Assembly (NCBI GenBank): GCA_946886365.1 | Contig: CAMPIM010000002.1 | Location: forward strand, 13,751 to 77,750 | DNA from: an uncultured Novosphingobium sp. | Lineage (GTDB): Bacteria > Pseudomonadota > Alphaproteobacteria > Sphingomonadales > Sphingomonadaceae | Direction of reading: 5' to 3' | DNA length: 64,000 nucleotides | Shown: in pieces, positions 47,002 to 57,988 of the stretch | How the letters are laid out: each line of letters begins with the position of its first letter | Position numbering within the stretch: position 1 is the stretch's first letter | Position numbers and translations under genes: made by a program | The notes under the pieces: generated by a model | What the model was told of the DNA's origin: nothing | Seen by the model: only the letters and a program-made list of their open reading frames with translations | Databases searched by the model: none

Positions 47002-47475
47002 ATGCTCTTTCATCTTTCGATTGCCGCGCATGATCCAAAGCATGTTGCGGAGGTTATCGCTGAAATGTGGCGCGGCGAGGCGCTCTATTTCCCGCCCGTG
47101 ACGCCGGGCAGCTGGATCGCCATGGCTGGCGATAACCGGGGCACCGCTATAGAGGTCTATCCGATCGACACCGTCTTGCGCGAGGAGGCAGGCGACGCCG
47201 ATAGCTTCGGGGAGCGGACTGGCGAAACCCGTTACACCGCGACACATGCCGCGCTGGCCACGCCCCTGTCCCGCGAAGAGATCATGGCAATCGCGCAGCG
47301 CGAAGGCTGGCCCGCCAAATATCGCAAGCGTGGCGGCGTGTTCGGCGTGATCGAATTGTGGATCGAAGGGCGGCAGATGGTGGAGATGCTGACGGCCGAG
47401 ATGCAGGCCGAATATCTGACGGCGATGACGACGGACAATTGGCGCGCGATGCTGGAAGCAGGGCCTCCCGCCTGA
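47002..47475 (+). CDS. Hypothetical protein, possible glyoxalase-like fold
   Basis: A 157-residue soluble protein of unknown function. The start LFHLSIAAHDPKHVAEVIAEMW resembles a vicinal-oxygen-chelate (glyoxalase) module, with a histidine and a glutamate placed where such folds bind metal, but the rest is not decisive. ATG 47002 has GGAGAG upstream; ATG 46984 and 46954 are in frame. It ends 1 bp from the convergent hydrolase gene. Confidence 0.65.
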   Translation: MLFHLSIAAHDPKHVAEVIAEMWRGEALYFPPVTPGSWIAMAGDNRGTAIEVYPIDTVLREEAGDADSFGERTGETRYTATHAALATPLSREEIMAIAQREGWPAKYRKRGGVFGVIELWIEGRQMVEMLTAEMQAEYLTAMTTDNWRAMLEAGPPA

Positions 47476-47476
47476 C

Positions 47477-48697
47477 CTATTGCAATGCCCGGATGGCGCG
47501 TTGGTCGCATCGTTCTGTACTATGCGGCACGGCGGAATAGGCGGGCACCTGGATGGCCTGGCCGATCTGCAACGGTGCAAAGCGCCGCCGCTCTATGCCT
47601 TCGCATTTCAGGAAAAGCTCCAGCATGCGGGGCGGTGTGTCCCATTTTTCATAGGACAGCCGGAATGTCCCCCAATGAATGGGAATGGCGGTCGATGCCT
47701 TGAGCTTTTCGAACACCTCGACCGCGCGCTGCGGCCCGATGTGGGAGTCCGCCTCCATCTGCCCCGGCCAGAAGCGGAAGGCGCCGATCGGGATCATCGC
47801 GAGCCGGATCGGGCCGAACCGCGCCGCTTCGGTGGGCCATGCCATGTCGCCAGCCCCCGTGTCGCCCGCGAAGAAGATGTTGCCCGCGCGCGTTTCGATG
47901 AGGAAACTCGACCATAATGCGCGGTTGCGATCAGTGCCCCACCGGCTGCTCCAATGATGATTGCGCAGCACATGGACGCGATAGTCTGGGCAATGTTCGT
48001 AATTTTCACACTGGATGACCGTTTGCGTCCCCAGATTGTTGAGGGCAGCGCCCGTCACGGACTGGCCCCAATCCAGCGCGATCGCCGGAATGCCATTGTC
48101 CTTCAGGATGCGCTCATTCCCCAGGCTGACGATGATCTTGGGTCGATCTCGTTCCCACAGCTTCTTGAGCGTGGGGATGTCCATATGGTCATAATGATTG
48201 TGGCTGACGATGATCAGGTCGATCTTCGGCAGATCATCCATCCGGATTCCCGGCTGCGCGACCCGCTTTGGTCCTAAAGGTGGGAAGGGGCTCGCATAGT
48301 CGGACCAGGTGGGGTCGGTAAGGATATTGACTCCTGCTGCCTGCACCAGCACCGTGGCATGACCGACCCATGTCGCCACCATGCCGCGCGGCGCGGCGAA
48401 GGCTGGCGGGCGCGTCGTCTTTACTGCGACCGCCAGCGGCCATTCGGGGCGCTCGTCCTGCCCCGTCAGCCAGCGAAGGAGAAAGCCCCGGCGGTTCGTC
48501 CCCGGAGGACCGGAAAACTCGATCTCGCCATCGGGATTGAAGAAGTGCTCGCCGTCATAATGGCCGCTGACCGGCCCGTCATAATAGATGCGGTCGAGAA
48601 AGGGCGGGATGATCGTGATCGCCAGACACAAGGCGATTACGAGAAACAGTAGCCCGATGCCCGCTCCGCGAAAGACTTTTCCGATGATGCGGCCCAT
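47477..48697 (-). CDS. Metallo-beta-lactamase-fold hydrolase, NAPE-PLD/UlaG-like
   Basis: A 406-residue membrane-anchored hydrolase. One transmembrane helix is at about residues 10-35. The metal motif SHNHYDHMD is near residue 165, with a second histidine in RNHHWSSRWG near residue 250, an aspartate in FFAGDTGAGD near residue 280 and IPIHWGTF near residue 340. The layout matches N-acyl-phosphatidylethanolamine phospholipase D-like proteins of bacteria; the substrate is not known. ATG 48697 has AGGAG upstream. Confidence 0.85.
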   Translation of the reverse strand: MGRIIGKVFRGAGIGLLFLVIALCLAITIIPPFLDRIYYDGPVSGHYDGEHFFNPDGEIEFSGPPGTNRRGFLLRWLTGQDERPEWPLAVAVKTTRPPAFAAPRGMVATWVGHATVLVQAAGVNILTDPTWSDYASPFPPLGPKRVAQPGIRMDDLPKIDLIIVSHNHYDHMDIPTLKKLWERDRPKIIVSLGNERILKDNGIPAIALDWGQSVTGAALNNLGTQTVIQCENYEHCPDYRVHVLRNHHWSSRWGTDRNRALWSSFLIETRAGNIFFAGDTGAGDMAWPTEAARFGPIRLAMIPIGAFRFWPGQMEADSHIGPQRAVEVFEKLKASTAIPIHWGTFRLSYEKWDTPPRMLELFLKCEGIERRRFAPLQIGQAIQVPAYSAVPHSTERCDQRAIRALQ

Positions 48698-48776
48698 GCC
48701 GTCTCCTGCTTCGATCACGATGCAGGGTCATAGCCGCGATATGGCGCGGGACAAGAGTTGCTTATCCCTCGCGCCC

Positions 48777-49091
48777 TCAATGCCGCATATGCCGAAGCCA
48801 AGGCAGCAAGCGTCCTTGAAGGTCCTGCGCCTCGCTATCCTCTCCTTCCAGCAAAGGGATGGCATAGGTCTCAAGATCGTCCTTCAGGAGGCTCACGCTA
48901 CGGCTGGGATGATGCAAATCTACCACCGCGCCATCGGGCATATGGATGGCTAGCGCGGCCATGCCGTCGCTGATGCTGGCGTGGGGGCCATCGACCTCAT
49001 AATCCTCCGCCAGCAGCAGATCGACCATCATGCCAGCCAGCAGCGGGTCGTCCTCAACAATCAGGATGCGGCCGTTGGATCGCGCCATCAT
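48777..49091 (-). CDS. Short, degenerate response-regulator receiver
   Basis: A 104-residue protein that resembles the first two thirds of a receiver domain: ILIVEDDPLLAGMMVDLLL with the acid pocket near residue 13, and an aspartate in GAVVDLHHP near residue 58 where phosphorylation normally occurs. After that the usual MP-x-x-G, the Ser/Thr strand and the lysine of K-P are not found; the end LLEGEDSEAQDLQGRLLPW is unlike the family. Its ATG overlaps the stop of the diiron gene (ATGA). It may be an inactive receiver kept for binding its partner. Confidence 0.75.
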   Translation of the reverse strand: MMARSNGRILIVEDDPLLAGMMVDLLLAEDYEVDGPHASISDGMAALAIHMPDGAVVDLHHPSRSVSLLKDDLETYAIPLLEGEDSEAQDLQGRLLPWLRHMRH

Positions 49092-49984
49092 CCTTGCTCC
49101 AGACCGAAATGGCTACGGTAGCGGTTGAAGCAGCGCTCGCCACAGCTAAGGCGCATCAACGCGCCTTCCGCGATTGCGACGGCGCGGCGAGGGTCTTCCG
49201 CCACCAGCGGCTTGATCGCTAGCTCGTTCCAGTCGCGACTATGCTTGACGTCCAGCACCGCATGCAGATCAAAATATCGTCGCTCCGACTGGCTGAGCCC
49301 AATTCGTCGCAAGGCGCGCGCGGTGTGCGCCGATCGGCCCGGCGCGGTCAGTTCGATCGCGCCCAGCGCGCCAACGCTGTGCCAGGCATAGCAGCGCTGC
49401 GTCGCCATCGCGGTCATGGCGTTGGCGAGCGCCAGGCTTTCCCAGACAGTGGTCTCGATCGTCGGCTTTAGTTCCAACGTTGTGACCAACTGCGCCAGCA
49501 TGGGGCCATGCATGCCCTTTTCCTGGCCGCGCCCCATCTCGTCCCAATAGTTGCGCGCAAGCTCCAGCTTGGCGGAGTCGGGGAGCTTCACCTGCGTCAG
49601 GGCGACGAGATCGTCAAAGCCAGCTTCACCGGCCGCTTCCTGCGTCAGGAACCAGCGTATTTCGTCCCGCGACGCATGGTCGGCGAGCCAAGGAAACAGC
49701 GCGTCATGCTGGCCGGGGCCAGTCTGCTCCAGCGCCTCGAACCATTGGATGAAGCCTTCGGGATCGGTTGGCGCCTGCGCCGCGCGGTCGCGCACCATGG
49801 CGCGCATTTCTTCCATAAAGCCATGCTCCAGCCGCAGCATGGCTTCATCCTGGCGGAACCGGCTTTCCCAATCCTCCGGATAGGATGGAGCGAGACGTTG
49901 CCGGTTCCAGTGACTGAGGCGTTCCTGAAAACTCTGTTGAAGAAATTGCGATGCGCACTCGGGTGCGACGAAACGGGTAGCCAC
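49088..49984 (-). CDS. Iron-containing redox enzyme (heme-oxygenase-like diiron fold)
   Basis: A 298-residue helical protein of the heme-oxygenase-like diiron oxidase/oxygenase superfamily. Candidate iron ligands are in FLTQEAAGEAGFDDL near residue 115, NYWDEMGRGQEKGMHG near residue 145 and DLHAVLDVKHSRDWNE near residue 245. The substrate is unknown. I begin at GTG 49984, which follows AGGAGAG with 9-nt spacing; the frame opens at a TTG at 50017 that would include the ribosome site itself. It is coupled to the downstream degenerate receiver. Confidence 0.75.
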   Translation of the reverse strand: MATRFVAPECASQFLQQSFQERLSHWNRQRLAPSYPEDWESRFRQDEAMLRLEHGFMEEMRAMVRDRAAQAPTDPEGFIQWFEALEQTGPGQHDALFPWLADHASRDEIRWFLTQEAAGEAGFDDLVALTQVKLPDSAKLELARNYWDEMGRGQEKGMHGPMLAQLVTTLELKPTIETTVWESLALANAMTAMATQRCYAWHSVGALGAIELTAPGRSAHTARALRRIGLSQSERRYFDLHAVLDVKHSRDWNELAIKPLVAEDPRRAVAIAEGALMRLSCGERCFNRYRSHFGLEQG

Positions 49985-50119
49985 GGAAAATACTCTCCTG
50001 ATTGTACCCCTGTTCAATTCGGGGGAGAGCGCGGCGTTCCCTTAAAAATGCCTAACAGGGATCAGTATGAGGGTGTTTACTTGGACAAAAGCGGGTCGAC
50101 CGGGGTTTTGGCAGTTCAC

Positions 50120-51160
50120 TCAACCGCCAAGCAATTGATCGATCTCGGCTGGGCGCAGCTCCATCTGCAACTGATCACATGTGCATTGGCGCGGCGCCTT
50201 GTCGGGCCGCCAGCGTAGAAAGCGCGTCCCATGGCGAAAGCGCCCGCCGGTCACCTGATCATAGATCACTTCCACAACTAGTTTCGGAGCTAGAGGCTCC
50301 CAGACGCTTTCCTCGCCCTTGTTCCAGCGGCTTGGCCCACCCGGCGCCTTGCCGGTGAAGCCGGAGCCTCCCGCAATCGGCTCAAGGCGTTGCAACAGAA
50401 GAGGCCGCTCATCCGCCTTGAACCCGGAGGTGAAGCCCACATGGTTGAGCTTGCCCGCCTCATCATACAGGCCCAGCAGCAAGGATGCAGCGCCGTGCCC
50501 ATCAGCCGTGCGGCGGAAACCACCAACCACACAGTCCGCGCTGCGATAATTTTTCATCTTCATCATCGCGCGTTCGCCGGATCGATAGGGAAGGTCTATT
50601 TGCTTGGCGATGATCCCATCGAGTGCGCCGCCGCTGCCTTCCAGCCAGCGGTCGGCATCCTCTATTTGCTCACTGGCAGGGGACAGGAGCAGCATCTCGG
50701 TCCCATTCTTCGTGTGAAAGCGCTCCAGTGCCTTTCGCCGTTCGCGCAACGGTGCGTGCATGAGGTCGCTGCTGCCCAGCGCGAGACAGTCGAATAGCAT
50801 CAGCTGCGCCGGGGTTTCGCGGGACAGGCGCGCTATTCTGCTCTCCGCCGGATGCAGCCGCTGCTGCAACGCGTCGAATGACAGCGCCTCGTTCAGCGGC
50901 AGGATCAATTCGCCGTCCAGCACATAGCAACGCTCTGCCGTGGCGAGGAGGGCGTCGATGATCTCCGGAAAGAAACGCGCCAGTGTCTTGCCAGATTTGG
51001 ATCGGATGTCGGCTCGCGTTCCATCGCGGCCCACGACGGCGCGGAAGCCATCCCATTTGGGCTCATATTGCCATCCCGGCGGTTTGGGCAGTTCGGACAC
51101 AAGCCGAGCCTCCATCGGCAGCGGCAGGGCTAATCCCTTGGGGTCCTTGGCCTGCGTCAT
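50120..51160 (-). CDS. ATP-dependent DNA ligase (LigC/LigD-like)
   Basis: A 346-residue ligase. The adenylation motif is EPKWDGFRA near residue 34 (lysine nucleophile), followed by VLDGELIL near residue 83, LDGIIAKQ near residue 185 and MKMKNYR (motif V-like) near residue 200. An OB domain follows. It is a stand-alone ligase without the LigD polymerase or nuclease parts, and no ku gene is visible here. Its ATG overlaps the xthA stop (ATGA), suggesting a joint role in excision repair. Confidence 0.92.
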   Translation of the reverse strand: MTQAKDPKGLALPLPMEARLVSELPKPPGWQYEPKWDGFRAVVGRDGTRADIRSKSGKTLARFFPEIIDALLATAERCYVLDGELILPLNEALSFDALQQRLHPAESRIARLSRETPAQLMLFDCLALGSSDLMHAPLRERRKALERFHTKNGTEMLLLSPASEQIEDADRWLEGSGGALDGIIAKQIDLPYRSGERAMMKMKNYRSADCVVGGFRRTADGHGAASLLLGLYDEAGKLNHVGFTSGFKADERPLLLQRLEPIAGGSGFTGKAPGGPSRWNKGEESVWEPLAPKLVVEVIYDQVTGGRFRHGTRFLRWRPDKAPRQCTCDQLQMELRPAEIDQLLGG

Positions 51161-51945
51161 GGCTCCGCTCCGCCCAGGTCGAGCGTGATTACGACCGGTG
51201 CATGATCGCTCGTCTTTTCCCAGGCGCGGGGCCGGGTATCGACCTCCGCGCTGACCAGCTTGGCGGCGGCAACCGGGTTCAGCAGCGCATGATCGATCCG
51301 CAGACCAGCATTGCGCTCAAAGGCGCCACGCCAATATTTCCAGAAGCTGTAGATCACCTCATCGGGGTGTAGCTGCCGGATTGCGTCGCTCCATCCCTGA
51401 TCGAGGAGGCTCTGGTACGCGGCGCGAACCTCCGGCGCGAACAGGGCATCGTCGCGCCACCGGTCGGGCGCATACACGTCAAGGTCGGTCGGCATCACAT
51501 TATAGTCGCCCGCGACGATCACCGGCGCGTCCACGCCGATGAGCGAGGCCATATGCGCGTGCAGCCGATCGAACCAGCGAAGCTTGAAATCGAACTTGGG
51601 ACCGGGACGGGGATTGCCGTTGGGAAGGTAGAGGCAGGCTATCAGGATCCCGTTCACCGCCGCTTCGATATAGCGGCTCTGCACATCATCCGGATCGCCG
51701 GGCAGTGCTCGCCGGGTTTCATGGATGGCGCCAACCCGGCTCAGGATAGCGACGCCATTCCACCGGCTCTGCCCGTGCCAAACTGCGTCATATCCCGCGT
51801 CCCGGATGGCGCGCTCGGGAAAATTCTCCTGCGGAGCCTTCAACTCCTGCAAGCATATAATGTCGGGCTCAGCCTGCTCCAGCCACCGCAGCAGCACCGG
51901 TAGGCGCCCGTTCACGCCATTCACATTATAGGTCGCGATCCTCAT
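51157..51945 (-). CDS. xthA: Exodeoxyribonuclease III / AP endonuclease
   Basis: A 262-residue endonuclease/exonuclease/phosphatase-fold enzyme that cuts at abasic sites. Motifs: NVNGVNGRL near residue 8, CLQELKAP near residue 34 (catalytic Glu), GDYNVMPTDLDVY near residue 148, RIDHALL near residue 220 and SDHAPVV near residue 250. It is followed directly by the ATP-dependent ligase (4-bp overlap) and preceded by alkB, a base excision or alkylation repair grouping. Confidence 0.95.
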   Translation of the reverse strand: MRIATYNVNGVNGRLPVLLRWLEQAEPDIICLQELKAPQENFPERAIRDAGYDAVWHGQSRWNGVAILSRVGAIHETRRALPGDPDDVQSRYIEAAVNGILIACLYLPNGNPRPGPKFDFKLRWFDRLHAHMASLIGVDAPVIVAGDYNVMPTDLDVYAPDRWRDDALFAPEVRAAYQSLLDQGWSDAIRQLHPDEVIYSFWKYWRGAFERNAGLRIDHALLNPVAAAKLVSAEVDTRPRAWEKTSDHAPVVITLDLGGAEP

Positions 51946-52005
51946 GGCTTTTCACAAGACGTTTCGCGACCCGATTGGTTCGAGGGTTTCCAAAAACTCG
52001 TCCAA

Positions 52006-52611
52006 TCAAAAGGCCGCCCGGGTGGTTCCGGCGCGCGCCATCTCAGCGCCCTTGGCGGACAGCGAACGGAAAGTGATTGACCAGCGGGGTGCGTCCACGC
52101 CCGCGATGCTATGCTCCCATTCATGCCGGGCTTCGCCGGACAGATGATAGATGGATCGAGCGGCAACGGGGACGGATAGGCGGTCGAACCCCTTCGCCGT
52201 GCGTCTGCGAAAGCGCAATGTCGTGGGACTGCCCAATGAAATCCCGACAACATGTTCGAAGACCGGCCGGTCCCTGTGCCAGCCTATGCCCGCCCCTGGA
52301 TCGTATCGGATCAACAATGCCTGCACCAGGTCGGCATCTGCCACGCCCGCAAACCGGGCAGCGCGCGCCTTGATTGGTTGAAGCCATGGCGGAACAGGGT
52401 CGCTTGGGCCGAAGCGGCCATTGTCAAAATCATAAGTCCACCCGAGCGATAGCGTCAGCCGCTTGCCGGTCCATCCTTGAAAGCGGAACGGCGACAGAGG
52501 CAGCGCGTCCATCTTCATGATGAGCATCGCCTCCTCATCGCGGGTCAGCATATCCTCGCAATAATCCAGTCCGGGGATCAGGGGCGCGTCGAACAGGCTT
52601 GGCTGGGTCAT
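52006..52611 (-). CDS. alkB: Alpha-ketoglutarate-dependent alkylated-DNA dioxygenase AlkB
   Basis: A 201-residue Fe(II)/2-oxoglutarate dioxygenase that removes methyl groups from 1-methyladenine and 3-methylcytosine. The iron ligands are in IGWHRDRPVF near residue 112 (HxD) and RHEWEHSI near residue 165 (H), with the 2-oxoglutarate arginine in RWSITFR near residue 180. ATG 52611 has GGAGAAA upstream and overlaps the stop of the small gene before it (ATGA). Confidence 0.93.
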   Translation of the reverse strand: MTQPSLFDAPLIPGLDYCEDMLTRDEEAMLIMKMDALPLSPFRFQGWTGKRLTLSLGWTYDFDNGRFGPSDPVPPWLQPIKARAARFAGVADADLVQALLIRYDPGAGIGWHRDRPVFEHVVGISLGSPTTLRFRRRTAKGFDRLSVPVAARSIYHLSGEARHEWEHSIAGVDAPRWSITFRSLSAKGAEMARAGTTRAAF

Positions 52612-52898
52612 TTTCTCCGCCGGGCGAGACGTCGTCGATTGCGGCCAACGGCCTTGCGATAATGGGCAATGGAACCGCGCATCGCGGCATCGGGGCTGGT
52701 GCCCAGATCGCCGGTCATCGCCCTCCATTGCAGCACGCCTATCGCTTCGATCTTCTCTGCGATCATGAGATGCGCTTCCCGCGCTGCGGCCGGGTTGCCT
52801 GCCAGCAGCCTGGGTATCCTGAGGCCGATCACGGTCCAGGCCTCCAGCCCCAGTTGCCAGCTGTCCATGATAAGGCCGAACGGATTTATCTTCTGCAT
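52608..52898 (-). CDS. Hypothetical 96-residue helical protein upstream of alkB
   Basis: A small, almost all-helical protein with a basic tail (RKAVGRNRRRLARRRK). I do not recognise the family; the helical MDSWQLGLEAW and AREAHLMIAEKIEAIG segments are faintly phasin-like. It is coupled by ATGA overlap to alkB and lies 14 bp after the alpha/beta hydrolase gene. An internal ATG at 52868 is an alternative start. Coding is supported by the tight operon spacing. Confidence 0.6.
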   Translation of the reverse strand: MQKINPFGLIMDSWQLGLEAWTVIGLRIPRLLAGNPAAAREAHLMIAEKIEAIGVLQWRAMTGDLGTSPDAAMRGSIAHYRKAVGRNRRRLARRRK

Positions 52899-52912
52899 GA
52901 CGAGCGCTGCAG

Positions 52913-53731
52913 TTATTGCGCGAGGAAGCTCAGCAGATCGGCGTTCAACCGATCCGGCGCAGTGGCGAACAGGCCATGCGGTTCGCCATCATATTCGATG
53001 AGCTGCGCCCCCGGTATCGCAGCGGCCGCCGCTCGCCCGGTCGGATCGATCGGCACCGTCTTGTCGCTCGTCCCGTGGATGATCAGCGTCGGTATGGTGA
53101 ACGCGACCAGGTCGGGCCGGAAATCGGTTCGGCCAAAGGCGTGGATGCAATCGATCGTCGCCTTGGGGCTCGCCATGATCGCCAGCATGAAGGTCCAATC
53201 GAGCAGCGCGCTGCTGACGGGTTTGGAAACGAGGCCAATGCCGTAGAAGGTCTTGGCGAAGCTCTGCAGGAAAGCGAAACGGTCTTCGCGCACCTGCGCC
53301 TGCATCTGGTCCAGTGCCGATTCATCGACACCGTCGGGATTGCTGTCATCCTTCAGAAGATACGGCACGACAGAGCTGATCAGCGCTACCCGGTCCACCT
53401 TCGCCGAACCATAGCGCGACAGGTATCGGGCGATTTCGCCGCCTCCCATGGAAAATCCGACGAGGGAGACCTTGGCCGCGCCCACCCTATCAATGACGGC
53501 GGCGAGATCGTCCGCGAACACGTCATAATTATAGCCATCGGCGGGATGACCCGATTGCCCGAAACCGCGACGATCATAGGTAATCACGCGATAGCCCGAC
53601 TCTAGCAGCGCAAGCGTTTGATATTCCCACATGTCGCCGGTCAGGGGCCAGCCGTGGATCAGGATCACCGGGTGGCCCGACCCCATGTCCTTCACATGGA
53701 TGACATGACCTTCGCGGGTTTCGATATGCAT
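52913..53731 (-). CDS. Alpha/beta hydrolase (non-heme chloroperoxidase-like)
   Basis: A 272-residue alpha/beta hydrolase of the haloperoxidase/esterase branch. The oxyanion motif HGWPLTGDMW is near residue 28, the nucleophile elbow GFSMGGGE near residue 96, the acid in HGTSDKTVP near residue 220 and the histidine in GEPHGLF near residue 250. Sequence resembles cofactor-free perhydrolases, but the true substrate is unknown. ATG 53731 follows AGGAG. An EcfG-type promoter sits 31 bp upstream, and the next four genes on this strand are closely spaced. Confidence 0.9.
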   Translation of the reverse strand: MHIETREGHVIHVKDMGSGHPVILIHGWPLTGDMWEYQTLALLESGYRVITYDRRGFGQSGHPADGYNYDVFADDLAAVIDRVGAAKVSLVGFSMGGGEIARYLSRYGSAKVDRVALISSVVPYLLKDDSNPDGVDESALDQMQAQVREDRFAFLQSFAKTFYGIGLVSKPVSSALLDWTFMLAIMASPKATIDCIHAFGRTDFRPDLVAFTIPTLIIHGTSDKTVPIDPTGRAAAAAIPGAQLIEYDGEPHGLFATAPDRLNADLLSFLAQ

Positions 53732-53761
53732 GGGAGCCACTCCTGATAGGGGAGTGAGGGC

Positions 53762-53786
53762 AACCGGTGGCGCGGCGCATCGTTCC
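53762..53786 (-). promoter_or_regulatory. EcfG-type (general stress response) promoter, minus strand
   Basis: On the minus strand GGAAC (53786-53782), a 16-nt spacer and GGTT (53765-53762) match the GGAAC-N16-CGTT pattern of alphaproteobacterial EcfG sigma factors, except G for C at the first -10 base. It would start transcription about 25 nt before the hydrolase ATG. Confidence 0.65.
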
Positions 53787-53818
53787 CTCCGCTTCGATTT
53801 CCTCGTCTTCGTCCTGCG

Positions 53819-53843
53819 GGAACAAAGCCCCTTCACCCCGGTT
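53819..53843 (+). promoter_or_regulatory. EcfG-type (general stress response) promoter, plus strand
   Basis: GGAAC (53819-53823), a 16-nt spacer and GGTT (53840-53843) have the same layout as the divergent minus-strand site 32 bp away. It faces the membrane protein gene that starts at 53900. Confidence 0.65.
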
Positions 53844-53899
53844 AACAACATCGGCGGCGGGCGTCATAAACGGCCTTAAAAACAGGCCAAGGAGATGTC

Positions 53900-54517
53900 A
53901 TGGTGACGCTCACTCCGCTGGAAATTGGTCTTGGGCTGGTCGTCCTTGTCCTGCTGGCCGGATTAGCCGTGCTGATCATGCGCAACCGGCAGCATGCCAA
54001 TCTGCGATCGAAATTCGGGTCTGAATATGACCGCACCGTCGAGGAGGCGGGCAACTCCCGCAAAGCTGAAGCAGAATTGCAGGAACGGGAAAAGCGCGTC
54101 GCCAGCTTTTCGCTGCGCCGCCTTTCCCCGCAGCAGACCGACATGTTCACCGATGGCTGGATGAAGGTCCAGACTCAGTTCGTCGACGACCCTCAAGGCG
54201 CGGTGTCACGCGCTGACGTGCTGCTGACCGAAGTAATGGAGGCGCGCGGCTATCCCATCGTCGATTTCGACAGGCGTTCAGCCGACTTGTCCGTTTATCA
54301 CCCGGAAGTCGTGCAGAATTATCGCTCGGCCCATGACATCGCCATACGCCATGCACGCGGGGAGGCCGATACCGAGGACCTGCGTCAGGCGATGATCCAT
54401 TATCGCGCGCTCTTTGAAGAACTGGTGCACGAACCTGGCGAACCTGACGGCATGTCCCACATGACGCGGCCCAGCCGCTTTGGCGACACGGATTATGGCC
54501 GCCGCGACCTTCACTGA
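53900..54517 (+). CDS. Membrane-anchored hypothetical protein, likely stress-induced
   Basis: A 205-residue protein with one N-terminal transmembrane helix (about residues 7-27) and a charged cytosolic region. The segment RSKFGSEYDRTVEEAG...LSPQQ near residues 37-75 and the end HYRALFEELV are features of a conserved bacterial protein of unknown function. ATG 53900 has GGAGATG upstream. It is preceded by an EcfG-type promoter and followed by a strong shared terminator. Confidence 0.75.
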   Translation: MVTLTPLEIGLGLVVLVLLAGLAVLIMRNRQHANLRSKFGSEYDRTVEEAGNSRKAEAELQEREKRVASFSLRRLSPQQTDMFTDGWMKVQTQFVDDPQGAVSRADVLLTEVMEARGYPIVDFDRRSADLSVYHPEVVQNYRSAHDIAIRHARGEADTEDLRQAMIHYRALFEELVHEPGEPDGMSHMTRPSRFGDTDYGRRDLH

Positions 54518-54531
54518 GGTTAGATGAAATT

Positions 54532-54567
54532 GGCCGCCGCAGCTTCCTCATGAAAGCTGCGGCGGCC
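54532..54567. terminator. Strong hairpin terminator shared by convergent genes
   Basis: Perfect 14-bp arms GGCCGCCGCAGCTT and AAGCTGCGGCGGCC with an 8-nt loop, between the membrane protein (plus) and katG (minus). TTGTGTTC follows on the plus strand. Confidence 0.85.
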
Positions 54568-54573
54568 TTGTGT

Positions 54574-57136
<2,563 letters not shown>

Positions 57137-57937
57137 ATGGCGATTACGCATCCAGCTGATCTGGCTTCCGATCGGGACGATTATGAAATCCGCAAGATCG
57201 GCTTTGATGATCTGCGTATCTCGCTGCGACAGGGCTGGGAAGATTTTCAGGCCAAGCGCGGCGATCTGGTGTTCATTGGGCTGATCTATCCGGTTGTCGT
57301 GCTGTTCGCCATTCTGATCGCCAGCCGCGTGTCGATCCTGCCGCTGCTGTTTCCCCTGCTGGCGGGCTCCGTCCTGTTCAGCCCTGCTTTGGCGAGCGGC
57401 TTTTATGAACTCGCCCGGCGCCGGGAACATGGACTGGATTCCCGCTGGCGCCATTTCCTGGACGTGGTCAGGGGGCCGTCGGCACCGTCGCTGTTCGACC
57501 TCACCAGCATTACGGCCTTGCTGTTCCTGGGGTGGCTGGCCGCCGCCTGGTTCATCTATAATTCGACCGTCGGCAGGTTCGGGCCTGAAGTCGTTTCATC
57601 CTTCGGGGCCTTTGTGAGCGCAGTGTTCGGAACCGCCGAAGGCTGGCAGATGATCATCGTCGGCAATCTTGTGGGCCTGTGTTTCGCCATCATTACGCTG
57701 GCGGTCAGCGTCGTGTCCTTCCCGATGATAATCGACAAAAAGGTCAGTTGGGGCAACGCGCTGAGGACATCGGTTCGGGTCGCGCGGACCAGTCCCGTGA
57801 CCGTAGCGGCCTGGGGGCTGATCGTGGTCGGGCTGCTGATCCTGGGCGCATTGCCGGGGCTCGTCGGACTGGCCGTCGTGCTGCCGCTGCTGGGATATTC
57901 GACCTGGCATCTGTACACGCGCGCGGTCGTGCGCTGA
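57137..57937 (+). CDS. DUF2189 integral membrane protein
   Basis: A 266-residue inner-membrane protein with about six hydrophobic helices. The N-terminal IRKIGFDDLRISLRQGWEDFQAKRGDLVFIGLIYPV and the internal SFPMIIDKKVSW (the inhibitor-like DxK element near residue 195) are DUF2189 signatures. The family function is unknown; it is often close to oxidase or cytochrome genes. ATG 57137 has GGGAGAG upstream. Confidence 0.88.
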   Translation: MAITHPADLASDRDDYEIRKIGFDDLRISLRQGWEDFQAKRGDLVFIGLIYPVVVLFAILIASRVSILPLLFPLLAGSVLFSPALASGFYELARRREHGLDSRWRHFLDVVRGPSAPSLFDLTSITALLFLGWLAAAWFIYNSTVGRFGPEVVSSFGAFVSAVFGTAEGWQMIIVGNLVGLCFAIITLAVSVVSFPMIIDKKVSWGNALRTSVRVARTSPVTVAAWGLIVVGLLILGALPGLVGLAVVLPLLGYSTWHLYTRAVVR

Positions 57938-57949
57938 GGTTGCGCTGAC

Positions 57950-57981
57950 GACACCTGCTCCACTTTTCGGGAGCGGGTGTC
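57950..57981. terminator. Hairpin terminator between DUF2189 and cytochrome c genes
   Basis: GACACCTGCTCC (57950-57961) and GGAGCGGGTGTC (57970-57981) pair over 12 bp with one G-T. It serves the convergent genes. Confidence 0.65.
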
Positions 57982-57988
57982 GGGCAGG

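Noticed and set aside
49985..50040. EcfG-like GGAAC (50040-50036, minus strand) before the diiron gene
   Set aside because: The base triplet at the -10 spacing is ATT, not GTT; the match is too weak to report.
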